Shown in pieces: positions 42,850-55,289 of a stretch of 64,000 nucleotides of DNA. The translations under genes were made by a program, and so were the position numbers. The stretch lies in the NCBI GenBank assembly GCA_015499995.1, contig JADNRV010000076.1:186001-250000 (forward strand). Reading direction: 5' to 3'. Below the pieces are notes generated by a model, which was not told the DNA's origin, ran no database searches, and saw only the letters and a program-made list of their open reading frames with translations. The first letter of the stretch is position 1. Every line of letters starts with the position of its first letter. The stretch comes from Flammula alnicola. Its lineage: Eukaryota > Basidiomycota > Agaricomycetes > Agaricales > Strophariaceae.

Positions 42850-43640
42850 CCTCAGCTTACAAGGGGGTACCGGGATTACAATGCCGGGCCTGATGTAGGT
42901 AGGGAGGGTCGGCCGCCAGGCCACTAAATTTTTTGTAATGTGTACTTAATATTTAACCATATACTGCTATTTTAGGCACATTATAGCATATTTTACATGT
43001 TATTTCGACCAATAGAGGTGTCTAGCAACCTTCAAACACCTTGAACTGTCAAAGGGACCACATGTAAGCTGACCTACAGTCAATGACGCTGGAAAGGGAA
43101 TGACATATGACCCCAATCATGCATCAATCTCATACGGCTTTCTGCCAAGCTTTATGTTTGAGCACACGTTGAGGGCGCCTATCGATTTACAAGGCTATTT
43201 CCCAGACAAATAGAATTTTGTGTGCTGGATAGAGTGTTAAGTGATTTAAGCACTGCATACACAGAGGTACATCCTAATGAAGGAACAGTTCAATGTAAAA
43301 ACACAAAGTGTGTGACAAAATGGGTATGTATTGTTTATTAATTTTTTTCATGACATTTCTTATTAACTATGGATAGTATCATCTCGACTGTGTTGGTTTG
43401 GACATTGCACCGAGGGACTGGATGTGCGAAACATGCATTTCTGATGGTGTGGTGCAGCGGGGCATGCGGCCAAGGCGCCGCCTTGGATGACAAATTGATC
43501 ATATATACTATATTAGGATGTATTGATCGTTATGTAATGCTTACAATGGAGGGTGGGTCATCTGCCAGCTCCTTAAATATTTTGTCGACATAAGGTAATA
43601 TCTAAGGTTTCGGTACCCCCTTGTCAGCTTAGGTTTTATA
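42850..43640. mobile_element. MITE-like element with ~22-bp inverted ends
   Basis: AGCTTACAAGGGGGTACCG at the left is matched inverted by CGGTACCCCCTTGTCAGCTT at the right; further in, GGGAGGGTCGGC and GAGGGTGGGTCA are loosely paired. The target duplication could not be fixed. A 74-codon frame at 43369-43593 inside has no recognisable features. Confidence 0.5.
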
Positions 43641-45397
43641 TAGCTTTGAAAGAGGGAATGCAAGTCGGACTATTCGGTGAATAATTATCTTAAGAATGCC
43701 CTCTGTGCTGGGGTGTTGAAGTTGGATAAGGCGCTAAAGATCCGGGGGTGCCGAAGCAGATCATTATGTATGTCTTTCCTTCGTCTTTGGACATCTTATA
43801 CAGAAATCTAATGCTGAAGTCATGACTTCCAGTTCTTGCCTGACGAGTTCGTGGTGCTTCAAGAATGCGAGCTGGGGTGCGTCGAACATGTTCATTTAAG
43901 CGATACATAGATACTAACTCCATCCACTACCTCCAGAGACTCAATGGCATCCTTGTCATCACCCATAAGCCCATTACCGAGGAGGATACGCTGGAGGTTT
44001 TGGAGCTGGAATGGATCAGTTTGAACTCATAGCCAAACCGCTGGAAACCAAATATCAGCTCCAATGATGAGGACAACCATCTATCATGACTACATACGGT
44101 CTGTACATACATCTACATAACCCTATATCTATATTAGACTCCGAGTTGACCATGACTTCTTTAAATAGGCTTGGTGCTGCAGAGATAAGCTGGGTGCTTC
44201 AAGTCCTGGCGTGAAAGAAGGTGGGTGCCCGATAGCTAAGGAATCCACAGCGAAAGAATATTTTTGGGTCGTTTGACTATCAAATGATGAACTTAGAATG
44301 ATATGGTAGTAATAAGGAAACATGCACAAGGCAATGCCACGTTGAGATGAAAAAGGACCTGTGATACATCATGAATTGTTAGAGAACAGTTGAAAGACAA
44401 AAAGAATGATGAACACAATAAATCCCGCTTCTCACCATTCATAGGGCTAGTGAGCTTGCTTCACATGTTCCAGGTGGTATAATGTCGGTGGGACCATCCA
44501 GCTAGCTATTTTCATGATGGTTGGCACAAAAGTCAAAATGAATGCTAACGGGGCACATACATTCCTAGAGGTGAAAACTTTTACGCCCAATTCAATATTC
44601 TTCTTCTTGCAGACTGTGAAAGTGCGCTTCGGTACTGGGCCTCACTTTTCTTCACATCTTATGCATTTCTTTGCATTATGGTGGTGTGTGGCTCCCTCCT
44701 GCGTAAGCCGTTGTAAATCTGGCAGCGTTTCATGCTACTCAACTTTAATCCCATAATCAGCAGGGACACATCATGTCGCTTGTTAGAACCCTTGACCAGC
44801 AAATAAGAATACTATTAAGAGACAGTAAAAGTAACATTAAACCCTGCTAGACGCTGATTTCCTCCCGAACCGCGGTTCGAGGCGATTAAATTGAGACCAC
44901 CAATCACAAACCCAAGGCTCATGCGGACACTCTCGTTGAGTCCACTGCAAAAATGCCCACCTATGAGAAAGCTACTCAAACTTAACAGAGTTTGAGCGCC
45001 TGAGATCTGAGATTCTAGATTTCAGTACCACCAGATGTCCTCCATTTTCCAGGCCCTGCTCAGGCCAAGCCGAGCTGAGCCAGGCCCCTATGCATGCACG
45101 CTCTTGTGCACGCTAGTAACATGCACGCACCCATCCCTGCTTGCTAGGCCTTAGCATGCACTGCACGCATGCCATGCTTATGCCACGCAGGTTTTCCTGT
45201 GCCCTATCCACAGCGGTACGCCTCTGTGTGAGACCGACTTGATCACTTCCCACATGTATTACTTCAGGCCCATGGTCAATTGTTCCGCTTGGATCCAGAA
45301 GAGTGCACTCGGTGGTCAGATCATGTGCAGCATGGATATCATTCACTGGATCAATGCAATTTGCAAAGGTCCTAGAAGTTGATGAGGAGATGAAGTA
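43641..45397. other. Decayed intergenic sequence
   Basis: No protein family is recognised. Around 45060-45190 the words GCATGCACGC and GCATGC recur irregularly. The last ~100 bases are in frame with the segment after the LINE (see 47218-47560). Confidence 0.45.
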
Positions 45398-45410
45398 TTT
45401 GAAACAGGAA
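45398..45410. other. 13-bp target-site duplication of the LINE, left copy
   Basis: TTTGAAACAGGAA occurs here and at 47218-47230, directly after the poly(A) tract. The perfect 13-bp match defines the insertion. Confidence 0.92.
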
Positions 45411-46060
45411 CATCGCGATGCGTGGCGGACTCTGGCCAATACCTGATAAACGCCTTCCGAGAAGCAACTGACTCTCTCTCATGCAAGATGGAACTACGAT
45501 GGATCTCAGGCCACAGCGAGGTAGAGGGAAACGAGAAAGCAGATGAACTTGCCAAGGAGGCTGCACAAGGCAAGTCTAGTCCATTAGAAGAACTGCCACT
45601 ATTACTGCGTAAAACCCTTCCAGTCAGCGCATCTGCTGAAAAACAAGCATACGTCTCAGAAATCAAGACGATGTGGGCCCAGCAATGGGAGCTGTCTCCC
45701 AGATGCACCCGAATGGAACAACTGGACAAGGAATTCCCCTTCACAAAATTTCACAAGATTCAGAACTCGTACACTAGGGCCCAAAGCAGCCTCCTATTAC
45801 AGCTACGAAGCGGACACATCCCACTCAATGCACACCTCAACAGATTCAAATGCGTAGAAACCAACAAATGTCAAGCATGCTTACCAGAGGATGGATCAAA
45901 CCCAGCAGTAGAGACAGTCATACACTATCTATTCGAGTGTCCAGCTTATGAGGAGGAGTGGTTCGACCTGGACAGAGCCCTCGGATGACACAGCAGGGAT
46001 TTAGGTGCAATACTATGTGACCGCAAGAGAACCCGCGCGCTACTCAAATATATTGGGTGA
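45411..46060 (+). pseudogene. C-terminal RNase H part of LINE ORF2
   Basis: The frame contains the RNase H signature LRWISGHSEVEGNEKADELA (near 45498-45557) and a Cys/His motif CQACLPEDG ... HYLFECPAYEEE (about 45873-45955). TGA at 45986-45988 interrupts it, but the same frame continues (HSRDLGAILCDRKRTRALLK) to TGA at 46058-46060, so the first stop is probably a nonsense change of an Arg CGA codon. RNase H followed by a zinc motif at the end of ORF2 fits the Tad clade of fungal LINEs. Confidence 0.85.
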
Positions 46061-46196
46061 ACCAAAAGGCTCAAAGATAACTTCGGTGATGTAAACCCTC
46101 GATCAGATGATAACTAACGCACAAAGACCTCACAGGATACTTATCTCTCAACCACACAACCTACAGCACACGCAGCAAGACAGATGCACACCAATA

Positions 46197-46741
46197 GGGT
46201 AGTTCAAAGTTGGCCGCCGCCCGCCGTCGCATTTCGCATTTCGCTTTTGATGGGTTACATAACATTCAAATTTCAACCTCCGTTCCGTGACTTTGATGTG
46301 ACGGCCTCATTCACTGTTCGCCAGGGGAGTCTGCATCGATATCCAATGGTACGGCATTAATAGTTTCAAGCACATATGTAATAAACCTTCCTTAAATATT
46401 TCTCAGATCTGATTTCTCTATTTTGAAATCCAAAAAAAACTATTAGATTAACCATTATATTGCAGTTATCTACGATGGAAATCTCAAGGAAATGTTTGGA
46501 AACATCAAGGAGCCCTACCCTAGGGTTTGTATGAGGTTTTCTCAGAAAACTTCTGGGTATTATATCATTTATATTAAAGATAAATAATGCTTAAAAGTGG
46601 TTGAGATGAAAGTCAAATCCTTCAAACGCGTTCACAGCGTTGTCACGTACGAGAGCGGAGGTTGAAATTTGAATGTTATGTAATCCATCAAAAGCGAAAT
46701 GCGAAATGCGACGGCGGGCGGCGGCCAACTTTGAACTACCC
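46197..46741. mobile_element. Tc1/mariner-type MITE inside the LINE
   Basis: Ends GGGTAGTTCAAAGTTGGC and, inverted, GCCAACTTTGAACTACCC, with inverted arms of about 85 bp that include GCATTTCGCATTTCGC, flanked by TA (46195-46196 and 46742-46743). TA duplication suggests Tc1/mariner. No coding capacity. Confidence 0.9.
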
Positions 46742-47217
46742 TAATGAGAAATAAACATTCTAACCACACACACAAACCACACATACCTTCAAATGCCCGC
46801 ATCACGATGACCTGTCACCGACCAAGTACAATCGATCCGATGAACACCTAACAAACAAGCAACATTGACGAAGTCACCCTCAAGAACTTATTTGACACAT
46901 TGTGCCTACCACTACTTGTGGTCAGGTACGCAACAGCAAACACACAAAAATGGAAGCACACCATGTCAGGAACTCAAGTTACACTACACCAATGTGCAGT
47001 CTTTAAACGGCGTGCCCTTAAACAGTGTTTCCGTGCTGGGTCCAGTGGGGAGCGATCACATGGGGTGAGCCTCAGCGGATGCAAAGGGCAGCCAGGCAGT
47101 TAGGGCGAAACGGCACTGGGAGCCAGAGGGTAGAGTACACGCATGTAATGTCCAACATAAGGCCTCGCCTTGAAGGACCATAAATGAGATTCAAAAAAAA
47201 AAAAAAAAAAAAAAAAA

Positions 47218-47560
47218 TTTGAAACAGGAAAACCTGGCTGCTGTGGATGCCATCCGTGAGGTAGGCGTGATCATTGTGCCTGTCAGTGAAGTCAAGCTCA
47301 AGGAGATCAAGCTTCCTGAAATCCTGTCTCTTATCTACCCTTCTTGCCTCAAGGGACACCACGACCTGAAGGAAGCCCCAGCAGACCCTACCGTGTTGGC
47401 CTTGCGAGTCCAATTGAACGTGCCCCAGCTCTGCAAATTCGGTATGTTGTGCCTACAGATGGAAGCTCTCTCCAGCGGGCGTATTTTCCAGCAGTTGCCC
47501 GAATGTAAAGCCAACATCCAGTGTAATGACAAGCCCGAAGAGCATTCACACATGTCGTGA
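47218..47560 (+). pseudogene. Coding-like sequence interrupted by the LINE
   Basis: From the duplicated TTTGAAACAGGAA the frame reads NLAAVDAIREVGVIIVPVSE and continues about 110 codons to TGA at 47558. Upstream of the LINE the last ~70 bases before 45410 are in the same frame (FAKVLEVDEEMKYLKQE), so a coding exon was split. The protein is not recognised and no complete gene can be drawn. Confidence 0.4.
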
Positions 47561-48060
47561 ATTTTCTATGGCGACCTGAATCTCCTCCTTCCTCGCATCG
47601 ATGACCACATATCTGACTTGGATCTTATGATTGCCTTTGACTCTCTCTCACTGTGAATCGAAAACACAGTCAGCAGTATCTGCGAATGATATGGTATAGG
47701 ACCTCGTGCGCCCTCTGCTCCTCTTACCGAGAAGAAATCCCTAATGTCAGTGTTGAGTCGGATTGACACAGGATGGTGGTCTTGATGAGGTGACTCTTCA
47801 GTACATCGCTTCTATTCTAGAACGCCAGTAATATACCGCATTTCTCCTTCTAAAAGGCACCAACGCGCATTAAAGATGCTTGGTGCGGGGTGTGTGTGAA
47901 CTACTAGATAATCAAGTAGTCGCTTTCAATAGACTTTGTAAGGTCTATTAAAGAGGTACTATCAAATCCGACTTGCTTCACTTTTAATAACTACTTTACT
48001 ACACTCAAACACCCAAATCAATGTTTAGTTGACTTAGTTTGTCCAAGGGGGAGGATAATA
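47561..48060. other. Gap; possible plus-strand polypurine tract at its end
   Basis: No gene. TCCAAGGGGGAGGATAATAG (about 48040-48059) has the look of a polypurine tract next to an LTR start, but no LTR pair could be traced. Confidence 0.35.
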
Positions 48061-48116
48061 GTTTTATAATATCGATACCTGATAGTAGGTGCATGATAAA
48101 AGAAGGTGGTTAACTA

Positions 48117-49639
48117 TGTAACGGCTCAGGCAAGGCCTTAGGCACGTTTTATAGTCAATGGGTCGTTTTAAGTCCAATAGACTTGTGTAAATTCTGGTCT
48201 GGTACTCGGAAACTAGTGCTCTATGCACAAACTGCTAACTGATCTCACTTTGTCTTGTTCTCCAATTGAGAAGATGGCTCTATGCCCTTTAACTTGTCTT
48301 TATTTGTCTCAAAAACTATACTTGTGGAAAGAGGCTCGCAGATGTCTTATCCACTGACACTACAGTCCCTTAACAATGGCCAGAGGCGCGTAGATGCTTT
48401 CGTCCACTGACACTACAGTCCAGGTCCCCAGACGTTCTTTGACAAAGGGTAGATTTTGAACAAGTCACTTAGACAGGTTCCTTGGCTTATAACTCTCTTT
48501 ACTTGTCTTGGCGAATCACTTAGACACGCATTCTCATCTTAACAGTTCGTTTATATTGTTACTTGGTTTCTTTTTATATTATGGGACTCTCGCTTTGAAG
48601 CTACTTGGTACTTAGAGGTGAAACACTTAAGATATAACTCTTAAGCGCTTGTATCTCGTGGGTGGTAAATTGCTTGTATTCTACGGTGTTACAGGGCTGC
48701 TTATATACTACTGAGACAATATATTATTACATGGATGCAATGACAAGAATATAGAGATTTCATAGGCATTTGTGCACGAGCGGCGGCCTTGTGGAGTACA
48801 GTTTCCGTGCGCGTCCGCTCAATCATGCCTTTTTGGTTGGATCGGGAGTTCAGATCGTCGTCGGCTCGGCTAACTTAAGCGCCTAAGACTTAATCCTCCT
48901 CGACCGTGTGGTATACAGGCTTGTGACCTTCCGTTTTCATTGGTATCTTGTCCTGTCATTGGCTATGGACTGACCGGAGCATAGAAGCGCCTATGTCTCA
49001 TCGGAGACTCTCGGGCAATCCATGGACGTTGTCCGAGATAATGCTTGTGATTAGGGTTGTAACCCTTCATCTTCTGTACCCGATACTCTGGTACCCTCGG
49101 CGTGCATCTGGGATCTCGCTATGTCAAGTTATGCACCCCGGAAATCTTCCTGTACCCAGTTATTACCCGATATGGTATGTGTTCCCAATTAGGTATCCCT
49201 CTGATCCGAGCTTTGATCGGCGTTGCTACAGGCACGTCTATGGGCGTCTGCGTTGCCCCGGCTGCTCCACTGTCCTCGATGCCCTCAGCAATGTCACGCG
49301 ACCTGTCCTGTAGTGTGTCTAGATGTCTGTTCTTTCATCTAGAGATCCGCGCCCTCGCTGTATAGGCTGGATGGTTAAGATATTACTGAAAGGCGCTTAT
49401 TTCCGTACACTTCATTAGATGTATTGACTGTTATCTCAATAGTTACTAGTGATAATGTCTTTATTAACCGCCCATTCCTCGTTATCTTGCATAGTTTCCT
49501 CTAGTCCTTAGTAGTCTTGTTATTGTAATGTCCGGACTTGTAACATTTAGACTACATTATAAGCTTTACTAAGTGCTAAAAATAGCTCAGGTAAGAAGAA
49601 TAGTAGTCCGTTCACAGCTAGCCGCTCGCGGTCTCTTCA
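48117..49639 (-). mobile_element. LTR-like block of retroelement unit 1
   Basis: The right edge is clear on the minus strand: GGGGGGAGA followed by TGAAGAGACCGCG, a polypurine tract then an LTR start. The left edge is a guess at TGTAACGG (48117). The block is non-coding with short frames only, and its length is similar to the 1458-bp solo LTRs. It is too diverged from the other two blocks to align by eye. Confidence 0.45.
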
Positions 49640-49658
49640 TCTCCCCCCAACTTAGATA

Positions 49659-49676
49659 TTGACTGTCCCCAGTCAA
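49659..49676. promoter_or_regulatory. Conserved hairpin next to the polypurine tract, unit 1
   Basis: TTGACTGTCCCCAGTCAA has seven-base complementary arms (TTGACTG/CAGTCAA) around TCCC. It recurs at 52778-52795 and, with one changed base, at 56037-56054, always about 20 bp inside the LTR edge while flanking sequence has diverged. Confidence 0.7.
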
Positions 49677-50177
49677 CCTTATTGCACACTATCAAGGGTC
49701 TTTTGTTCTTGTTTCTTCGTTCAACATTTGCCTATGCAATCCTTTAGGAGCGCCTATGTTCTCATGACAAAGCTTGTTGTTGTAATGAGAAGCACGGTGC
49801 AGACTTCCTGCCTAGCAAGCTTTCTTAAGTTGCCAACTCATGTTCTAAGGTCTTTCTATCCTAGGAATAGTTTCCTTAATCGTTGCTGATCCTGATCATC
49901 GGTAAGCACTTCTAATGAGTCCGCTTCCTTGAAAGGCTACAGAACTGATTCTATCAGGTTTTAACATACCCTGCGGCTTCTTTCTTGGTGAATATGAAGA
50001 ATCACATTCCATCATCTTTGCTTGGTTGCAGTCGGTGACTCAGTGCAGTGTTTGAAGCTTCGTCTTGGCCTGCGTATATAAACTGGGCATATGCGCTCCT
50101 ATAGACTTCAACACTTTCGCACTTTCCAACCCCCACTGTCAACAACACTTTGTATCCTAACTCCCTTGCTTATTATA

Positions 50178-51170
50178 TCATGTCCACCTCTATCTGTGCA
50201 TACCTCCAACCTGTCTGGACCATCCTCCATCGCAAACTCCTGTTGTTTGCTCTGACACCAGAGACGCACCGTATCTCGGCTGCTTCCATGACTCTCAGTG
50301 GGTTAACCACTCAGATGGTAAGTCGTTTTCTTTATTTCTTTTACAGTCCTTGCCTCACTCCTCCTTTTCCTAGGGTAATTACATGCGCAGACTCGAAGTG
50401 ACTAGGTCTCCAGAACCCACTGCTTGTTTGCGCATTCGTTGATGGTTCCATTTCCTGGCGCACGTCACCGGTGAAACCCCTCTGCCGTTTGCATTCTTCA
50501 CAGATTTTGATCCCTCACGTGTGGTAAGTTCTTATTTCCCCTGCATTTCATATTTTTCACTGATTATCCTTGCTGTCTTTTCATAGGCTGACTTTTATCC
50601 TTTGCATGCCGAGGACATTTCTGATGCAGAAATGGATAGCAAACCGCCGTTTCCTAATTTTATTGGGCTGGCACAGAGATTGCTAGGGGCGACTTGGGTC
50701 CATTCGCCCGTCGTGGGTCCCCTCATTGTGTATTCACCCTCACCTTCACCAGCGCTCGGTGTGTATGCAGTTTTCCTTCCCCACTCTTTGACTAATCCTT
50801 TGTGTTTTAGCTGCCAGTCTGGCCCCAGGCCTCGACGAAACATGCTTGTTGCTGCCCCCGGCTGCCCCTGGTACGTGTCTTGTGTGTATCCCTTTTCATT
50901 CAGTTCCCATGTAACTCTTCTGTTTTAGCAACTCTCCCCGGCATGAATCTTGATGGAGCACATCTCTCATCACCATAGCCTGTCCCTGCTGTAGCTGGAC
51001 ATCCTGAAGATCGACTTCATTGCTTTGTCGAGGTGCCTCCTCGTCCTTCGAAGAGTCGCAAGGCAAAGGGCAAGGTTTGCGTGCAAACCCTGTCCCCATC
51101 TCCCCCTCATCCTCTCGTTACTCGTGCTGCAGCTGCTAAGCTAGCAGCCATTTCCCGTCAAGAGGCTTGA
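50178..51170 (+). pseudogene. Intron-rich plus-strand gene of unit 1, decayed
   Basis: ATG at 50178 opens a first exon to 50317 (donor GTAAGTC). Later coding-like pieces are about 50588-50758 (ADFYPLHAEDISDAEMDSK) and 50980-51170, which ends AAAKLAAISRQEA-stop. Frames between pieces need unclear splicing. Its position relative to the hairpin and polypurine tract is the same as in units 2 and 3, so it is read as a decayed member of that series. Confidence 0.45.
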
Positions 51171-51329
51171 TCCGGGGGTTGCTTCTAGCTCGCAGGTCAT
51201 ACTGGATACCGACCAAGCTCCCCCTTGACTGCTCAAGCACAAGGTTGCAGCGCTGGGCGATGCTTGTAGCAAGTGTCCTCGACTAGAGGTGACCCCTGAG
51301 GCCCCAGAGCCGGTAAAGTGCTAGGTTTC

Positions 51330-52757
51330 GTCTACGTTGGAAATGATCTAGCTAGTGGTGCAGAAAGAACTCTACACTCAACACAACCAAACCACAAAAC
51401 CAACAACTTTGACTAGACGTAGTCTTGTGTGTGAGTCTCGGGGGTAAGATATGCAAAAGGAAAAGTGCTTCGACTTATAAACAAGTCTACGCGGGTTTTG
51501 GTATGGGGCGGGTTTTAGTTCCGTAGAACTGGTGTGGTGACTTTCTAACTCAAACAGTGCCGAACTCGGACTTCCTTTAACTTGACGACTGGTACGAACT
51601 TTGACTTTTAACTTGACTGTAACAACTGGTAACTTTCATGCAGGGACCGCGACGAGTATGCACTACAACTTTCACGCTACCGCGACGGATACGCGCTACA
51701 ACTTTCACGTGGTCACGACGGGCGCACGCTACACTTTACAGAAACCCGCGTCAAACTCTGGTTAACTACTCCTCAAACTTGCAGTGATCGCAAAGCTGTT
51801 TTGAAGTGTCAAAACTTGGTCTTTATTAAATTAGGTCTGGTGCGACGAGGTTTAATCTTTCCCTTAGGTGTTTTCACTAGTTTTAAAGCGTCAACTGCGG
51901 GGTGGATTGCCTACTCTACTACGTACGTTACAAGCGTATTTTATACCTACTGAGCGCCAAGCCCCTACATGTTGCATATGATTCTACGCGTCTAATAGCG
52001 CTATTTCTACTGGTTCATGGTGTCGTGATTGCGGGTCCGTTCGGTAACGGTAACTGGTGAGTCCCCGTTTCTGGCATATGTTTTGGTTTCAAGGATGAAC
52101 CGTTATGTCGCGGAACACCCTCTTTTGGGGTCAATACAGTTGTGTCCGTATTTAGACACATTATTGCCCGATTGGGATGCACGGCACATTCAGCGCGGGT
52201 TTCTCTTTTACCGGTGCGGCACGGTCGTCGGTTAAATCGGAGCCGCCACCTCTATGGCGGCGTTCCCCGCGTGCTTCACAATGAGTTGGCCTCTGCGAGG
52301 TCGGCTTGTTCGGAACCGAATTACTCAGCCGTTCTACGCGTATAACGGACAGATAGGTGTATGGGACAATGTGGACCACTTGGTCGCGTGTTCTTTGGCC
52401 CGCGATCGACGCGTCTAACGCCGTATCCATGTTGGACTAGTCGTGCCTCAAGGCTTCGGGATTCTCATTCTGCGCGGGTTTCTCCAGTCGAAGCCTCTTG
52501 TTTGATTCGCAGGGACACACGGAGGTCATGCTTCTTTGGCATCAACCTTAGTTCTACGCGTACTTCTGAGCTTACTAGCTAGGCCCGCCGGACCGTAGAT
52601 AGTTACTTCCGTTGTACTTGGTTATGTGGTTTCCCGCGTGTAACCCACTTAGTCGGCCAGCACGAGGTATGCCGCCTACCCTTGTTTCCCTAGTGTAATA
52701 GGTTGATTGATTGGGAAATCGCAAAATTCCACGGATGGACCGCGCCGCGCCCTATCA
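51330..52757 (-). mobile_element. LTR-like block of retroelement unit 2
   Basis: The right edge on the minus strand is GTGGGGGAGA then TGATAGGGCGCGGC, close to the solo-LTR start TGATAGGGCCGC; the ~40 bp beside it (AAATCGCAAAATTCCACG) also resemble the solo LTRs (ATATCGCGAAATTCACG). The left edge is approximate. No coding sequence. Confidence 0.55.
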
Positions 52758-52777
52758 TCTCCCCCACACTTATAATA

Positions 52778-52795
52778 TTGACTGTCCCCAGTCAA
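52778..52795. promoter_or_regulatory. Conserved hairpin next to the polypurine tract, unit 2
   Basis: Exact repeat of TTGACTGTCCCCAGTCAA, 20 bp inside the LTR edge. On the pol-sense strand it immediately precedes the polypurine tract; on the other strand it lies in the leader of the gene at 53228. Confidence 0.75.
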
Positions 52796-53227
52796 TGCCG
52801 CGTGATCCGAATGTGCTTCTCCCTATGCCTTGGTTGCTGGCCGAAGTGCCGCACGGATTTTTCCATGATTGTTAAGCATTCCTGCAATGTCCAAGACCGT
52901 TACTCCATCGTGCCGATCAAGCCGTCCCTCGCCACATCACCAGATTTGGTCACGGCGTTATTTATCTCCCCACGTGCCCATTGTATGTTTTTTGCCTCAA
53001 ACTTTAGCGCCCGTCTAGAAGTCAAGGTACGTGCACCGCTCAGTCGTTCAAACTTTATGCTCCGCGCGTGGAACCCCTCGCCCATTGTTCTTCCAGATCC
53101 CGCGTCGTTTGCTGCTGGCGCACAGACCAGATGGGACTTAATAAATAACGCGTCGTGTTTTGGACGCTGAGTTCAACAACCGATTGTTTTTCACATTCCA
53201 ACCTCAATCCTTCCACCTGTTTCTACC

Positions 53228-55275
53228 ATGTCTTCTTCCCGGGAACCATCTCCTTTGCCTACCCTTGACGCTGCCATTGGTATTTTTGACATTTACCAGT
53301 TTATTCGCCCTGCTCTCCCGGCACTCCGGGACTGCCTGCAGGATGAGATCAACGCGGATTCCGCCTACGCGGCTCTTCAGAGCCAGGTGTATTTCATGGT
53401 GCGTGGTTAGTCAAAGTCCGCGTTTTTACGCAGATTCTGACTTGTTTTGTGTTGACAGAGTCGTTTCTTATGTTTTGCAGATATCGTGGGTAGTGAATAC
53501 CTAATTCCCGACGACATTCACGCTTTCCGCCGACTTCACGCGGACCTCGCCAAGCTGTTGTCCCCCGATCAGCTTACGGCGCTCCTGTGTGAGGACTGGA
53601 TTATTGACAATCCAGCACGGGTACGTTTCTTCAACCCTAATGCTGCCAGACAAATACTGACACTAATCTTTATTCCAGAAATCATTGCCCCTTGACTACA
53701 CTTTCCCACCTGCCCCGGCTGGCGCTCTTCTGTTTACACCGCAACGACAGAAACTGGCTGAGGATTTCATGCGAAAGCAACAACAAGAACACACCCGGCG
53801 GGTCGCTGCTCAGAAAGCACGCGAGGAACGCGCCCGCCTAGCCGCCCTGCGTGAGCAGGCTGAGCGAGAGGAAGCGGCTCAACAGGCCGAACTACAACGA
53901 CAGGCCGCCATGTCTGCGCACCAAACGGAGGTCGACCAGGCGCCGGGTAAGCTTTCCTTGGTTCCTGTACTCCTTCCACATTGGCTTACAGTCGGGTGTT
54001 TGACCATAGATCTGGACTCCTTAATTCGCTTTTCCGAGGGTGACATCAACGCGCGTGAAGCTACGCCTCCACTTCCTGCGTCGTCCAAAGCCGCGGGCAA
54101 ACGCAAGCGCGCGTCCAGCGTACGCCGTTCCGAGCGTCAACTCGCCAAGAGTAAGGCAATTGTTACGGGCTCAGGTGACGAAGAAGACGGCCCCGCAGGC
54201 TCCGCAGGGCCATCAAAAAGGGCGAAGTACGCGCCTTCCCGTGCCCGTACCAAAATTTTGTCGCAGGAAGACCTCCTAGCAAAAGCGCAAGCTTTGTGGC
54301 AGCAGACTCCTGCTGGTCTACGCGCAGACGCGCCCCCGCCTTTCATAGACGCAGCCCAACTCAAGTTGTTGCGTCTTGGTTTTAACCCAAAGGTACGTTC
54401 TCACATTTTACGCGGGTTTTCGTGGCCCTAACCGTTTCTTTTGATGGTTTAGATCAGCGCCCCATGCTTTGCATGCGTCATGGGGGACACCGAGAAACAC
54501 TGCCAGTTTTTAGGCGCCAACAAGTGGTGTGCCCCTTGTACCCACCACAAACGCGGGCGCTGTTCTTTTGTTTGGAACCCCGAGGAGCGCGCCTCCTTCC
54601 GAGATCACGCGTATTCTTTGGGTCAGGATTCTTTGGCCAGTAAGTCGAATATTGCTATTTCCCTTGTCTTGGTTGTAAATTGACTTGTCCTCTTTGCTAG
54701 GCTTTCAAGAGGACCTCCGGGCTATCCAATTCCATACCAGTCAAGGACTCATTTCTGCGCGCCAAGCTGAGGCTTCTTATGACCAAGCTAAACACCTAGC
54801 CGCTAAGTTTTCTCGGCGGGTCCTCGACTTATACAACGAGGACTTTCCAGCCGCGTTAACGCGGTCACTATTCACCAGTCAGCAATGCGTCGACCTCATT
54901 CTGAAACACGCGTCAAACGTCGACGTTGGCATTCTCGAGTCTCACGGCCTTCCACCCATTGACGAGCTGCTCCTTTTTCTGGATCCAAATGTATTCAGGG
55001 ATATCCCTACTACTGGATGGGAACATACTGTTCTTCAGTACCGTATGTACTGCGAATCCCAGGAGGAGACGTCTTCCGATGAAGAACACGCGGCTACCGA
55101 AGGCCTGCTGGACTTGGAGGCCGAAGAAGCATCGAGCGACGAGAGTAGTGACGAAAGCAGCGGCGAAAGTGGCGACAGACTTTCCCCGCGTCGACCTAGC
55201 GGGGTCGCTAGTCTCTACCAGGGCTTTGCGGATGGCGGTGATTCTGGCAGTAGCGAGTCCGAGAGCGAGGCGTAG
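53228..55275 (+). CDS. Intron-rich Cys-motif protein antisense to pol orientation, unit 2
   Basis: Six exons: 53228-53405, 53481-53620, 53679-53946, 54010-54392, 54453-54639 and 54701-55275, all with GT-AG introns of 58-75 bp. Together they form one open frame of 576 codons plus stop with no break. The protein has an N-terminal helical part, a Gln/Arg/Ala-rich coiled coil (about residues 120-190), a basic linker (KAAGKRKRASSVRRSERQ), a Cys cluster in exon 5 (CFACVMGDTEKHC ... CAPCTHHKRGRC) that could bind metal and nucleic acid, and an acidic Ser-rich tail. A gag-like role is possible, but I do not recognise the family. It follows the LTR edge and hairpin and has a fully preserved splice pattern. 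Confidence 0.75.
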
Positions 55276-55289
55276 GGTACTTTGTTGTA

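Larger units (their letters stand above)
45411..47217 (+). mobile_element. 5'-truncated LINE (Tad-like) with poly(A)
   Basis: Starts directly after the left duplication, contains the end of an ORF2 protein, a 3' untranslated part, and a run of 25 A (47193-47217). Truncation at the 5' side, a tail of A and a 13-bp duplication are standard results of target-primed reverse transcription. It carries a 545-bp MITE (46197-46741). Confidence 0.9.
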
